Shown here piece after piece: positions 16,217 through 24,273 of a DNA stretch of 64,000 nucleotides (its first letter is position 1; each line of letters opens with the position of its first letter). A program made the position numbers and the translations under genes. The DNA is from an uncultured Roseobacter sp. (GTDB lineage: Bacteria; Pseudomonadota; Alphaproteobacteria; Rhodobacterales; Rhodobacteraceae). Under the pieces are notes generated by a model, which was given only the letters and a program-made list of their open reading frames with translations, had not been told where the DNA came from and ran no database searches. Where the stretch lies: contig CANMWT010000001.1 of the NCBI GenBank assembly GCA_947501635.1, positions 186,001 to 250,000 of the forward strand, in the 5' to 3' direction.

Positions 16217-16804
16217 TCAGGCATTCTCGACCAATCGAAGGGCCCCATCGCGAATAGCTTCAAGCGCGGGTATGCCGGCAGCACCACGTGCCAAAAGGCG
16301 CAGACCGACCAGCATCGAAAGAAGCGCCTGCGCCGTGGTGCGGGCTTCAACCGTCGCGGGGATCTGGCCCTTTGCCTGACCTTTCTCGATCATCTCGTGG
16401 AAAAAGCTTTCGATGTCGCCGAGGGATTGTCGCACCGTTTCGGCCACTTCGGGCGGTTGGTTCGGCAAGTCCTGGGCCGTGTTTATGATGAAGCAGCCCA
16501 TATTGCGGGGATCGCCCCGTGCCTCATCAATCAGACCGTCAAAAAGTGCCCGGATCGCTGCCACGGGATCGTCCCACTGTCTGAGCATCGCGATTTTGGC
16601 GGCGCGGTTTTGCTGGTCGTAGCGCGCCAAAGCACGGTCAAAAAGCGCTTTCTTTGAGCCGAAGGCATTGTAAAGGCTTCCTTTATTGATCTGCATCGCG
16701 TCGATGAGATCTGCCATGGACGTGGCCTCATAGCCTTTTTTCCAAAACACTTCGGTCGCTTTGTCGGTCGCTTTGTCGATATCGAACGTCTTTTCCCAGG
16801 GCAT
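16217..16804 (-). CDS. TetR-family transcriptional regulator
   Basis: The 195-residue protein begins MPWEKTFDIDKATDKATEVF and carries a TetR helix-turn-helix, ATSMADLIDAMQINKGSLYN AFG in residues 27-49. The C-terminal ligand domain includes the TetR_C-like GCFIINTA region. It diverges from the carboxymuconolactone-decarboxylase-family gene at 16962. The space between them holds three copies of ACCRAWYGKT, so it most likely represses both itself and that gene, with an electrophile or other small ligand as inducer (inference). The ATG at 16804 is preferred over an upstream one at 16837 on family fit. Confidence 0.9.
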   Translation of the reverse strand: MPWEKTFDIDKATDKATEVFWKKGYEATSMADLIDAMQINKGSLYNAFGSKKALFDRALARYDQQNRAAKIAMLRQWDDPVAAIRALFDGLIDEARGDPRNMGCFIINTAQDLPNQPPEVAETVRQSLGDIESFFHEMIEKGQAKGQIPATVEARTTAQALLSMLVGLRLLARGAAGIPALEAIRDGALRLVENA

Positions 16805-16852
16805 GACTGGCCTTTCTGCGATAGTCTGCAGATACATATATAGGGAGTTTAT

Positions 16853-16931
16853 ACCAATCGTTCAATAAAAGCCGCTCATGGTCTTGACCGATTGGTTCAT
16901 ACACCCTATCTCATTGTTCATACCGAATGGT
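16853..16931. promoter_or_regulatory. Three repeated operator-like palindromes between tetR and AhpD-like gene
   Basis: ACCAATCGTT (16853-16862), ACCGATTGGT (16887-16896) and ACCGAATGGT (16922-16931) follow one 10-base near-palindromic pattern. Their centres are 34 and 35 bases apart. The outer copy is extended to TTCATACCGAATGGTATAAA. The placement in a divergent TetR/target promoter is the classic arrangement for an autoregulated repressor. Confidence 0.6.
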
Positions 16932-16961
16932 ATAAACAATGCATCTCTGAAGGAGACACCG

Positions 16962-17528
16962 ATGACCGACTTTGCAACACATACTGTTGAGACCGCCCCC
17001 GAAGCGGCCAAACCGCTGCTGGAAGGCGCCCAGAAAAACTATGGCTTTGTTCCAAACCTGCTGGGCACGATGGCAGAGGCGCCTGCGCTGCTCGAAGGTT
17101 ACATGACCCTTGCTGGCATCGTGGGGAAAACCGCGTTAAGCGAAACAGAACGGCAAATCATCCTGATGACCAACAACCGTCTGAATGGCTGTACCTACTG
17201 TATGGCGGCCCATACAACCATCGCGCAAGGCGCTGGCGTCCCCGATGACGTGATCGAAGCACTGCGCAACAACAGCCCGATAGCGGATGCGAAACTAGAA
17301 GCGCTGCGTCAGTTTTCCATCGTGGTGAACGAGACACGCGGTTGGCCGACGGATGCGGATGTCAGCGCGTTGATTGCGGCGGGATACACCAAGCAGACGG
17401 TTCTGGAGGTCGTGTTGGCGACTGCGCTTAAGGTGCTGTCAAACTACACGAACCATATCGCATCGACGGATGTGGATGCGGCCTTTGCCAAAAACAAATG
17501 GTCGGCGGATCAGGCAAACGCGGCCTGA
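16962..17528 (+). CDS. Carboxymuconolactone decarboxylase/AhpD-family protein
   Basis: The 188-residue protein contains NYGFVPNLLGTMAEAPALLEGY and the AhpD-type redox motif CTYCMAAHT (Cys77, Cys80, His84). Family members reduce peroxides through the CxxC pair or act as decarboxylases; the CxxC-x3-H pattern favours a peroxidase-like thiol chemistry. No signal peptide is present. AAGGAGA lies before the ATG at 16962. It is expressed divergently from a TetR repressor and shares the operator array, so it is probably induced by the repressor's ligand. A related CxxC-x3-H protein lies at 49013. Confidence 0.85.
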   Translation: MTDFATHTVETAPEAAKPLLEGAQKNYGFVPNLLGTMAEAPALLEGYMTLAGIVGKTALSETERQIILMTNNRLNGCTYCMAAHTTIAQGAGVPDDVIEALRNNSPIADAKLEALRQFSIVVNETRGWPTDADVSALIAAGYTKQTVLEVVLATALKVLSNYTNHIASTDVDAAFAKNKWSADQANAA

Positions 17529-17542
17529 TGCGCATCAGATCA

Positions 17543-17572
17543 GACAGGGGCTGCATCCGCGCAGCCCTTGTC
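17543..17572. terminator. 12-bp bidirectional hairpin between convergent genes
   Basis: GACAGGGGCTGC (17543-17554) pairs with GCAGCCCTTGTC (17561-17572), one G-U pair, around ATCCGC. It sits between the convergent AhpD-like and TetR stops and overlaps the TetR stop codon. No U-run is present, so termination strength is unclear. Confidence 0.45.
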
Positions 17573-18197
17573 AGCCTTCGCCGGGGGGCGGAGCCGTTTC
17601 GGGAAAGTTGCGGAACGCCGCACCGATCAGATCATGCATGTACTGACGCGCCACTTCCGGCTGGATCATCACGATACTGGGCCTGCAGGCGAGTGACACA
17701 AGGCCGTGGACTGATGCCCAAAGCAACAGGAAAAACTGCCGGTGCTGTTCGTTTGTAGGGTCGCCGTCGCCGGCGCGGATAAGCATTTCCAGTAACCCCT
17801 CCTGCAGTTCGGTGGTTTTGAAGTCCAGTTGCAGGTCACTGTCCCGTTCAAACAGCATGTACCACCTGCGCGGCTCTGCATGGGCAAAATCGAAATAGGC
17901 CTCGCCAATGGCGATGACCCTACCGCGCGGTGTGTCTGGTGCGGTTTTCAAAGCGCCGCGCAGCGCCTGGGCCAGACGGTCTGCACAGCGAGCGTTGACC
18001 GCGCGCACGACACCGTCCAGATCACCAAAGGCATTGTACAAAGAGCCAACCGATATCCCCAATTCGTTTGCGAGGCCGCGCGCGCTGAGCGCACCGCCCC
18101 CTTTTTCGAGGACGATGCGTTCTGCCACGGTTGTCGCGCGGTTGCGGATATCAGCGAGATTTCGGTCGCGACGCGAAAGTTTTGCCTGTGTGCTCAT
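17571..18197 (-). CDS. TetR/AcrR-family transcriptional regulator
   Basis: The 208-residue protein has a basic start (MSTQAKLSRRDRNLADIRNR) and a TetR helix-turn-helix ALSARGLANELGISVGSLYN in residues 36-55. The C-terminal part RWYMLFERDSDLQL...QHRQFFLLLWASVHGLVSLAC resembles the TetR_C_33/WHG type. It is the third gene of a minus-strand unit with a DUF2145 protein and a small secreted protein. Two GTGAACAATGTTCAT palindromes flank the promoter of that unit and are the natural autoregulatory sites. The ligand is unknown. Confidence 0.9.
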   Translation of the reverse strand: MSTQAKLSRRDRNLADIRNRATTVAERIVLEKGGGALSARGLANELGISVGSLYNAFGDLDGVVRAVNARCADRLAQALRGALKTAPDTPRGRVIAIGEAYFDFAHAEPRRWYMLFERDSDLQLDFKTTELQEGLLEMLIRAGDGDPTNEQHRQFFLLLWASVHGLVSLACRPSIVMIQPEVARQYMHDLIGAAFRNFPETAPPPGEG

Positions 18198-18236
18198 GAT
18201 CTCCGTATCTGGGCGAGCCGCGCGCCATTGTCAAAT

Positions 18237-19037
18237 TCAGAACGCCTGCGCGCCCTTCGGGGTGAACCGGTAAATCTGATCTGACAGATCGTAGCCTGCC
18301 ATGAAGCGCGCAATGGAACTGAACGTTGCGGTTTCGATGCGCGACCCGTGATCCGTGGTGGTGAGAGCTGCTGATTTGGCTGGGGCGAATAGGCGCTTGA
18401 CCCCGCCGATTTTGACCGGCTGCGGGTCGAAATGCGCCGTAATGTTCGCCTTGATCTGAGCCGTCTCGCGCGTGTCATAGAGGCTTGCCATCAGCACATC
18501 CAGCGTGTGTTCCGTGCAGTTTTGGAATGTGGTGTTTCGTGGGTTGGCCAGTACCGCGTACTGGCTGTTATGCAACTCCGCGTAGGTGGGGCTTGCAATG
18601 ACGCCGAGCAGTTTCTTCTGTAGGCGCTGATCCGGGACGATCACACCCGCGTCGAGGGCATAGGCACCTGCGAAAAAATCTTTCGGGCTGTCCTGAACAA
18701 GGCGGCTGACAGTGCCGTCGTCTGCCTGCTGATACAGGTTATAGACCCTGTAACCTTTGTGTTTGCTGCCGTCTGCGCGGGTGATTTGTGAATACACCCA
18801 ATAGGCGACATGGGTGTATTCGATACCCGCAGGCAAGGTGCTGCGGTCACGTCCCACGCGCGCCACGATGGCCACATGGGCGCCCCGAGATGCAAGATCC
18901 TGTTCAAGGGCACTGGCGAATTCTTTCACCTCGGCGCGGGGCAGGGTCGGCGTTGTGGCCTGCTCACTGCCAGCAAGGGCCAGCGAGGGCAGGGCTATGG
19001 TGAGCGCAAGCGCGATGGCTTTCAGAAATCCAGTCAT
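18237..19037 (-). CDS. DUF2145 family exported protein
   Basis: The 266-residue protein has a cleavable signal peptide (LKAIALALTIALPSLALAGSEQ). The mature region includes VGRDRSTLPAGIEYTHVAYW, KGYRVYNLYQQADDGTVSRLVQDSPKDFF and NCTEHTLDVLMA. This matches the DUF2145 family; NCTEH, with earlier His residues, resembles a Cys/His active site of papain-like or NlpC-type hydrolases, though that is inference. It is probably periplasmic. It is followed by the TetR gene and preceded by the small secreted protein, all in one TetR-regulated unit. Confidence 0.8.
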   Translation of the reverse strand: MTGFLKAIALALTIALPSLALAGSEQATTPTLPRAEVKEFASALEQDLASRGAHVAIVARVGRDRSTLPAGIEYTHVAYWVYSQITRADGSKHKGYRVYNLYQQADDGTVSRLVQDSPKDFFAGAYALDAGVIVPDQRLQKKLLGVIASPTYAELHNSQYAVLANPRNTTFQNCTEHTLDVLMASLYDTRETAQIKANITAHFDPQPVKIGGVKRLFAPAKSAALTTTDHGSRIETATFSSIARFMAGYDLSDQIYRFTPKGAQAF

Positions 19038-19060
19038 GATTTTTCTCCTTTAGGGCAAGA

Positions 19061-19390
19061 TCAGTCCAGAGTGGGGGCTGCGTTAGGCATCACGGTGATG
19101 TTGATGGTCTGGTGCGGGCGGCCAACCTGGCTGAGTTCTGAGCCGGTGGCGATGGTGCTGGTACCCACTTCTTCGAGCACCTCGCCGGTGATGGCGATGG
19201 CTGACCCAACAGCGACGATTGGAACGGCCGCCACGGTTGCGACGCCCGAAACAGCGGCGGCGCCGGCATGGCTGGCCGCTTCGCCAGAGTGATACGTGGC
19301 CTCGGCAGAGTGTTGACCAGAAGGCCCTGCAAAGGCTGCTGTTGCGGTGGCTGCGAGTGCAAGACCGAAGAGGGCTGAACGGATAAGCAT
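19061..19390 (-). CDS. Small secreted protein, unknown function
   Basis: The 109-residue product has a signal peptide (MLIRSALFGLALAATATAAFAGPS). A His/Ser/Ala-rich stretch follows (GQHSAEATYHSGEAASHAGAAA), then an apolar glycine/valine-rich segment (VATVAAVPIVAVGSAIAITGEV) that could insert in a membrane, and INITVMPNAAP. I know no family function. The ATG at 19390 has AAGGAGA a few bases upstream; the frame from 19420 starts inside the operator and is rejected. It is the first gene of the DUF2145/TetR unit. Confidence 0.7.
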   Translation of the reverse strand: MLIRSALFGLALAATATAAFAGPSGQHSAEATYHSGEAASHAGAAAVSGVATVAAVPIVAVGSAIAITGEVLEEVGTSTIATGSELSQVGRPHQTINITVMPNAAPTLD

Positions 19391-19405
19391 TGTGGTTCTC
19401 CTTTT

Positions 19406-19474
19406 GTGAACAATGTTCATAATAGGTAGAAAGTGATGGCCTGCCCGTCAATGAAAAAAATGAACATTGTTCAC
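19406..19474. promoter_or_regulatory. Paired TetR-type palindromes around the promoter of the DUF2145 unit
   Basis: GTGAACAATGTTCAT at 19406-19420 and its exact reverse complement at 19460-19474 are 54 bases apart centre to centre. Each contains the palindrome TGAAC-N3-GTTCA. Between them, on the minus strand, lie a TTGACG box and AT-rich TACCTATTAT, a plausible promoter. The cognate regulator is probably the TetR protein encoded at the end of this unit. Confidence 0.6.
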
Positions 19475-19516
19475 AAAAATATCTTACCGCATTGATATTA
19501 TGGGAAAGAAAGTAAA

Positions 19517-19540
19517 AAGGGTCGCGAAATCGCGACCCTT
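19517..19540 (-). terminator. Intrinsic terminator after succinate-semialdehyde dehydrogenase gene
   Basis: AAGGGTCGCG (19517-19526) and CGCGACCCTT (19531-19540) form a perfect 10-bp stem around four bases. On the minus strand a TTTTTACTTTCTTT tract follows. It lies 21 bases beyond the stop at 19562. Confidence 0.8.
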
Positions 19541-19561
19541 CCACATGCCATTTTGGCAGTC

Positions 19562-21040
19562 TTAGACCGACATGCAGATGTATTTCATCTCCAGATAGTC
19601 TTCGATTCCGTGGTGCGATCCCTCGCGGCCCAGACCGGATTGCTTTACGCCGCCGAAGGGCCCGAGCTCGGTTGAGATGATGCCGGTGTTCACACCGACG
19701 ATCCCGTACTCCAGCGCTTCGGCCACTTTGTAAACGCGTGACAGGTCCTTGGCATAGAAATAGGATGCAAGCCCGAAGATCGTGTCATTTGCCATAGCGA
19801 TCACTTCATCTTCATCTTCGAACTTGAAAAGCGGCGCCAGTGGGCCGAATGTTTCTTCCTGAGCCACCTTCATGTCCTGCGTGACACCGGTGACAACCGT
19901 TGGCTCAAAGAAACTGCCGCCCAACCCGTGTGGCTTGCCGCCGGTCAGAATGCTGCCGCCGTTGTCGACCACGTCGTTCAGGTGCTCGACCACTTTGTCC
20001 ACTGCTTCGGCATTGATAAGCGGGCCTGTGGTAACGCCCTCGTTTAAACCATCGCCGATCTTGAGCTCTTCCACAGCTTTTTTCAACTTTTCGGCAAAGG
20101 CATCATAGACACCCGCTTGCACGTAGATGCGGTTTGCGCAGACGCATGTCTGGCCGTTGTTGCGGAATTTGCACAGCATCGCACCTTCGACGGCGGCATC
20201 CAGATCAGCGTCGTCAAACACGATGAAGGGCGCGTTGCCGCCCAGCTCCATCGAGCATTTCATGACCTGATCGGCGGCTTGTTTCAGCAAAATGCGCCCC
20301 ACTTCGGTGGACCCGGTAAAGGTTAGTTTGCGCACACCGGAGTTTTCGCAAAACTCCTTACCGATCTCTGACGCGGACGAAGACGTCACGACATTGAAGA
20401 CACCGGCCGGGACGCCGGCGCGTTCGGCCAGAACACCCATGACAATGGCAGACAGCGGAGTTTCTTTTGCCGGGCGGGCCACGAAAGCGCAGCCGACTGC
20501 CAGCGCGGGTGCTGCTTTGCGGGTGATCATCGCATTGGGGAAGTTCCAAGGGGTGATCGAAGCTGCGACACCAATGGGCTGCTTGAGCACCATGATCCGC
20601 TTGTCCCGCTGGTGCCCCGGCACCGTTTCACCGTAGACGCGTTTGGCTTGTTCGCCCATGAATTCGATAAAGCTGGCTCCGTATCCTATTTCGCCCTTGG
20701 CTTCGGCGATGGGCTTGCCCTGCTCGGCTGTCAGAATGGTTGCCAGATCGTCTGCGTTTTCCATCATCAGGTCGAACCAGCGGCGCATGACAGCAGCACG
20801 TTCCTTGCCGGTCCATTGGGCCCATGCCTTCTGTGCAGCTTCAGCCTGCGCGATTGCACCCGCCACCTGCGCGCGGCTCAGGTCCGCGACTTGGGCGATG
20901 ACGTCGCCGCGCGCGGGGTTCGTGACGTCAAAGGTGCCATTTTCCCCTTCTACCCAAGAGCCGTTGACATAGGCGCGGGTTTCCAGAAGGCTGGGATCTT
21001 TAAGCAGTGACTTTAAGTCTGTGGCCGGAAAATCTTTCAT
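19562..21040 (-). CDS. gabD: NAD(P)-dependent succinate-semialdehyde dehydrogenase
   Basis: The 492-residue aldehyde dehydrogenase has ITPWNFPNAMITRKAAPALA, FTGSTEVGRILL, MELGGNAPFIVFDDADLD (catalytic Glu) and FRNNGQTCVCANRIYV (catalytic Cys). It ends GPFGGVKQSGLGREGSHHGIEDYLEMKYICM, typical of GabD/SSADH, which ends YEIKY-like. It oxidises succinic semialdehyde to succinate in GABA and related catabolism. The ATG at 21040 follows GGGAGGATG; the longer frame to 21073 is not family-like. A glutarate-semialdehyde dehydrogenase role is the alternative. No gabT partner lies nearby. Confidence 0.88.
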   Translation of the reverse strand: MKDFPATDLKSLLKDPSLLETRAYVNGSWVEGENGTFDVTNPARGDVIAQVADLSRAQVAGAIAQAEAAQKAWAQWTGKERAAVMRRWFDLMMENADDLATILTAEQGKPIAEAKGEIGYGASFIEFMGEQAKRVYGETVPGHQRDKRIMVLKQPIGVAASITPWNFPNAMITRKAAPALAVGCAFVARPAKETPLSAIVMGVLAERAGVPAGVFNVVTSSSASEIGKEFCENSGVRKLTFTGSTEVGRILLKQAADQVMKCSMELGGNAPFIVFDDADLDAAVEGAMLCKFRNNGQTCVCANRIYVQAGVYDAFAEKLKKAVEELKIGDGLNEGVTTGPLINAEAVDKVVEHLNDVVDNGGSILTGGKPHGLGGSFFEPTVVTGVTQDMKVAQEETFGPLAPLFKFEDEDEVIAMANDTIFGLASYFYAKDLSRVYKVAEALEYGIVGVNTGIISTELGPFGGVKQSGLGREGSHHGIEDYLEMKYICMSV

Positions 21041-21118
21041 AACGCATCCTCCCAAAAGTGCTGTTGTCTCCATTTCAACTCTGGCAATGATTGTCCAGTT
21101 CCATCGCGCAGGGAGACC

Positions 21119-21913
21119 ATGATGCTACTTGATGATGCTTATGCAAACGCGGCGTATATTCCACAAGCGTCTGAGTATCCGCAGCGATGGGTAGACGCGG
21201 CAGCAGCATTCCGCCAAAGCCATGCCGCGCGCGCGACGCTTGATGTCTCTTATGGTGACAGTGCACGGCAGTGCTACGACTTTTTTGCGCCGGAAACGCC
21301 CGCGCGGGGCACTTTGATCTTTGTGCATGGCGGCTACTGGCTGAAGTTTGACAAAAGCTATTGGTCCCACCTGGGGCAAGGGGCGCTTGAGCGCGGCTGG
21401 AACGTGGCATTTGTACAGTACGATCTTTGCCCCGCAGTGAGCATCGCAGAGATTACCAACCAGATTGCCAAAGCCGTAACAGCAATCGCAGCAAGAGACA
21501 GCCTGCCGCTCAGCCTGTCGGGCCACTCAGCGGGGGGGCATCTGGTGGCGCGTATGCTGGCACCCGGGGTTCTGGCACCCGATGTTTTGTCGCGCGTCGC
21601 AGCCGTCGCCCCGATATCGCCGGTCGCGGATCTGCGCCCTTTGCTGCAGACGTCGATGAATTCTGATTTCAAGATGGACCTTGCCGCTGCCGAGGCGGAG
21701 AGCCCGGTTATGCAACCCGCACCGGACACGCCGGTGCACATCCGGGTCGGGCAGGATGAGCGGCCTGTCTTTGTCGAGCAGGCGCAAGCGCTGGCAGATG
21801 AGTGGAGCGTTCCGGTCGATATTGTCGCCGGACTGTACCATTTTGACATTATAGACGCCTTGCAAGACGCGCAAAGCGACGTGACAGGGTTTCTCACATC
21901 ACAAACTGCTTGA
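21119..21913 (+). CDS. Alpha/beta hydrolase, kynurenine-formamidase-like
   Basis: The 264-residue protein has the oxyanion motif HGGYWLKFDKSYW (residues 70-82), nucleophile elbow GHSAGGH with Ser137, and a late GLYHFDII His. HGGYW with a following DK and Trp is characteristic of kynurenine formamidase/arylformamidase of the AFMID type, which removes formate from N-formylkynurenine. The broader family also has esterases, so substrate is provisional. Two ATGs in a row begin it. Creatinase lies 115 bases downstream on the same strand; no other tryptophan-catabolic gene is near. Confidence 0.78.
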   Translation: MMLLDDAYANAAYIPQASEYPQRWVDAAAAFRQSHAARATLDVSYGDSARQCYDFFAPETPARGTLIFVHGGYWLKFDKSYWSHLGQGALERGWNVAFVQYDLCPAVSIAEITNQIAKAVTAIAARDSLPLSLSGHSAGGHLVARMLAPGVLAPDVLSRVAAVAPISPVADLRPLLQTSMNSDFKMDLAAAEAESPVMQPAPDTPVHIRVGQDERPVFVEQAQALADEWSVPVDIVAGLYHFDIIDALQDAQSDVTGFLTSQTA

Positions 21914-22028
21914 TCGGTCGGCCAGTTTCGGCAATGAGGAGAGCAGGCTGCGAGTGATGGCGTCGCTCGCGAAAGTATTAGCCGCGATGTCCTGAACGCC
22001 GGGACCTTTCTGAAAAGGAGGGTCTGAC

Positions 22029-23252
22029 ATGACCACAAAAAACTCAAATCTCCGCCCAGACATGTACCGTTTCCACAACGGTGAAAAGTCGCCCTTGCCG
22101 TTCGAGGCGGCAGAGTATGAGGGCCGTCTTGGTGAATTGCGCGAACGAATGGAGGCTGCGGGGGCGCAGGTCGCTGTTTTCACGTCGATGCATAACATCG
22201 CCTATTACGCGGGCTTTGTTTATTGCGCGTTCGGGCGGCCCTATGGTCTGGTCGTCACCGACACCGATTGCGTGACCATCAGCGCGGGCATTGACGCAGG
22301 ACAACCTTGGCGGCGGAGTTTTGCGGACAATATCACCTATACGGACTGGCAGCGTGACAACTACTGGCGGGCAATCGCCTCGGTCACGGGCAAGAACCGG
22401 ATCGTGGGCTATGAAGGGGATCATCTGACCCTGATGCAGCGCGACAAGATGGAAGACTATCTTACTCCGCTGACAATGGTCGATCTCGGCGAGACCACAA
22501 TGCGCCAGCGAATGCACAAGTCTGCAGCAGAGATCGCGCTGATCCGGCAGGGCGCTGCGGTTGCGGATGTGGGCGGCTATGCGATCCGCGATACCATCCG
22601 GGCAGGCGCGCGAGAGATCGACGTGGCCATGGCGGGTCGCGACGCGATGGAACTTGAGATCGCCAAACGGTTTCCCGAGGCAGAGTACCGCGACACTTGG
22701 GTTTGGTTCCAGTCTGGGCTCAACACGGACGGCGCGCATAATCCCGTCACCAGCCGCAAGCTTGAACCGGGCGACATCTTAAGTCTGAACACCTTTCCAA
22801 TGATCTCGGGCTATTATACCGCGCTGGAGCGAACGTTGTTTCTGGGATCGGTGGACGCGGCAAGCCTTGAAATCTGGGAGGCGAATGTGGCCGCGCATGA
22901 ACTGGGGATCAGCCTGTTGAAGCCGGGTGCATCCTGCGCGGATGTCACATCGCGGATCAACGCTTTCTTTGCTGAACGTGATCTCTTGCAGTATCGCACC
23001 TTCGGTTACGGGCATTCTTTCGGCCTGCTTAGTCACTACTACGGGCGCGAGGCCGGGTTGGAGTTGCGCGAAGACGTCGATACAATTCTAGAACCCGGGA
23101 TGGTCATTTCGATGGAGCCGATGCTGACCATTGCTGCCGGCAAGCCGGGGGCGGGCGGATACCGCGAGCATGATATCCTTGTCATTACCGAAGACGGGAA
23201 CGAGAACATCACCGGCTTTCCCTACGGACCTGACGCCAACGTTGTCGACTGA
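22029..23252 (+). CDS. Creatinase (creatine amidinohydrolase)
   Basis: The 407-residue protein has the pita-bread fold of M24 peptidases but matches Pseudomonas creatinase almost throughout. Landmarks are FTSMHNIAYYAGFVYCAFGR, YTDWQRDNYW, WFQSGLNTDGAHNPVTSRK, FGYGHSFGLLSHYYGREAG and GAGGYREHDILVITEDGNEN. His237 in DGAHNPV corresponds to the catalytic His of creatinase. It hydrolyses creatine to sarcosine and urea, with no metal needed. Metal-peptidase Asp/His ligands are not conserved as in Xaa-Pro dipeptidases. GGAGGG precedes the ATG. No creatininase or sarcosine oxidase lies within the window. Confidence 0.88.
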   Translation: MTTKNSNLRPDMYRFHNGEKSPLPFEAAEYEGRLGELRERMEAAGAQVAVFTSMHNIAYYAGFVYCAFGRPYGLVVTDTDCVTISAGIDAGQPWRRSFADNITYTDWQRDNYWRAIASVTGKNRIVGYEGDHLTLMQRDKMEDYLTPLTMVDLGETTMRQRMHKSAAEIALIRQGAAVADVGGYAIRDTIRAGAREIDVAMAGRDAMELEIAKRFPEAEYRDTWVWFQSGLNTDGAHNPVTSRKLEPGDILSLNTFPMISGYYTALERTLFLGSVDAASLEIWEANVAAHELGISLLKPGASCADVTSRINAFFAERDLLQYRTFGYGHSFGLLSHYYGREAGLELREDVDTILEPGMVISMEPMLTIAAGKPGAGGYREHDILVITEDGNENITGFPYGPDANVVD

Positions 23253-23266
23253 AGATAACACAAAAA

Positions 23267-23300
23267 GCGGTCTTTGCGGGTGCAAGCCCGTACAGACCGC
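23267..23300 (+). terminator. Long hairpin after creatinase
   Basis: GCGGTCT (23267-23273) pairs with AGACCGC (23294-23300), and inner CGGG (23277-23280) with CCCG (23287-23290). It lies just past the creatinase stop. There is no long U-run, so it may attenuate or stabilise rather than stop transcription. Confidence 0.45.
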
Positions 23301-23340
23301 CTATATGGTATAAGGATCAAGTGTAAAAAGAGGCTGGCCA

Positions 23341-23604
23341 GTGGTTTTCGCACGTCTGATGGGCATGGTTCTGATTGTTCTGACCATAGTGTTTGTGTGT
23401 TTGTGGTTTTACGCCCGCGCGGCAAAGCGCGAGAAACTCGAAGCGCAATGGGAAAAAGATCAGGGCCCCGGGCGGCGGGACAGTTTTGTCAGCGCAGAGC
23501 TTATGAGCTATGAGGCGACCCTGAAACGCAAGCTGATCTGGGGCGTTTACGTGGTGCCGAGTGCTCTGTTTGCGATCCTTATATATGTGACGAACATGGG
23601 TTAA
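23341..23604 (+). CDS. Small two-helix membrane protein
   Basis: The 87-residue product has an N-terminal helix (LMGMVLIVLTIVFVCLWFYA), a charged cytoplasmic-looking middle (RAAKREKLEAQWEKDQGPGRRD, then LKRKL) and a C-terminal helix (YVVPSALFAILIYVT). It starts with GTG at 23341, preceded by GGCCAGTG without a strong ribosome site. The family is not known to me by function; similar small proteins precede DUF1523 genes in roseobacters. It lies 12 bases before the DUF1523 gene. Confidence 0.65.
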   Translation: MVFARLMGMVLIVLTIVFVCLWFYARAAKREKLEAQWEKDQGPGRRDSFVSAELMSYEATLKRKLIWGVYVVPSALFAILIYVTNMG

Positions 23605-23616
23605 CGGGGGCAGAGC

Positions 23617-24264
23617 ATGGTTTACGTAAAATGGGTTTTCATCATCGCGTTCTGGCTGCTGATTGGCGGCTTTTTGCATTACACCTTGCCGCAGGTGGAC
23701 ATAGCTCGGATCACGGACACCTATGAAAAGCGGGTAAGCCCCGGTGCCAACGCGTTGTTTTGGTCTTCGGGCGAGGCGGGAAGCTCGTCAGAGGCCGTCG
23801 AGCGCGATGTGTTCTTTATACAGACCCGTTTGGCGAGTGACCGTGTGATGGTGTACCGCAACGAGGACACAGGCTGGATCTGGCCACCCTATTTCAAGTT
23901 CGACACCTCCAATCTGCAAGCCGAAGCCGCCGACTTGCGTTCCACGTCAACAGACGCGAAGTATGTCGCGATACGTCATTACGGCTGGCGACTTGAGTTT
24001 TTGTCGATTTTTCCGAATGCGGTTTCAATCTGGCCTGTGGACGGCCCAGAGGCCAGCAAACCCTTCCCATGGGTCAACAGCGTGGTTCTCACGCTTTTGG
24101 CGGCCCTGTTTTACGGGGTTTGGGTGCGGTGGCGGCGCTTTCGCGAAGCGCGGATCGATCCCGCGCTTGAAGACCTGCAAGACAGTTGGGAAGCCACCGA
24201 AGACGCCGTCGCTGAAAAGGGTAACAGCCTGAGGCGCTGGTTCGCATCGCGCAAAGGTCGGTAG
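23617..24264 (+). CDS. DUF1523 family membrane protein
   Basis: The 215-residue protein begins with a membrane anchor (WVFIIAFWLLIGGFLHYTLP) and QVDIARITDTYEKRV, the DUF1523 signature. It has a periplasmic middle rich in Asp and Trp (GWIWPPYFKFDTSNLQAEA, VAIRHYGWRLEFLSIFPNA). A second helix (SVVLTLLAALFYGVWV) and a basic cytoplasmic tail follow. Function is unknown. The tight spacing with the upstream small membrane protein suggests a two-gene unit. Confidence 0.75.
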   Translation: MVYVKWVFIIAFWLLIGGFLHYTLPQVDIARITDTYEKRVSPGANALFWSSGEAGSSSEAVERDVFFIQTRLASDRVMVYRNEDTGWIWPPYFKFDTSNLQAEAADLRSTSTDAKYVAIRHYGWRLEFLSIFPNAVSIWPVDGPEASKPFPWVNSVVLTLLAALFYGVWVRWRRFREARIDPALEDLQDSWEATEDAVAEKGNSLRRWFASRKGR

Positions 24265-24273
24265 ATGACCCGG

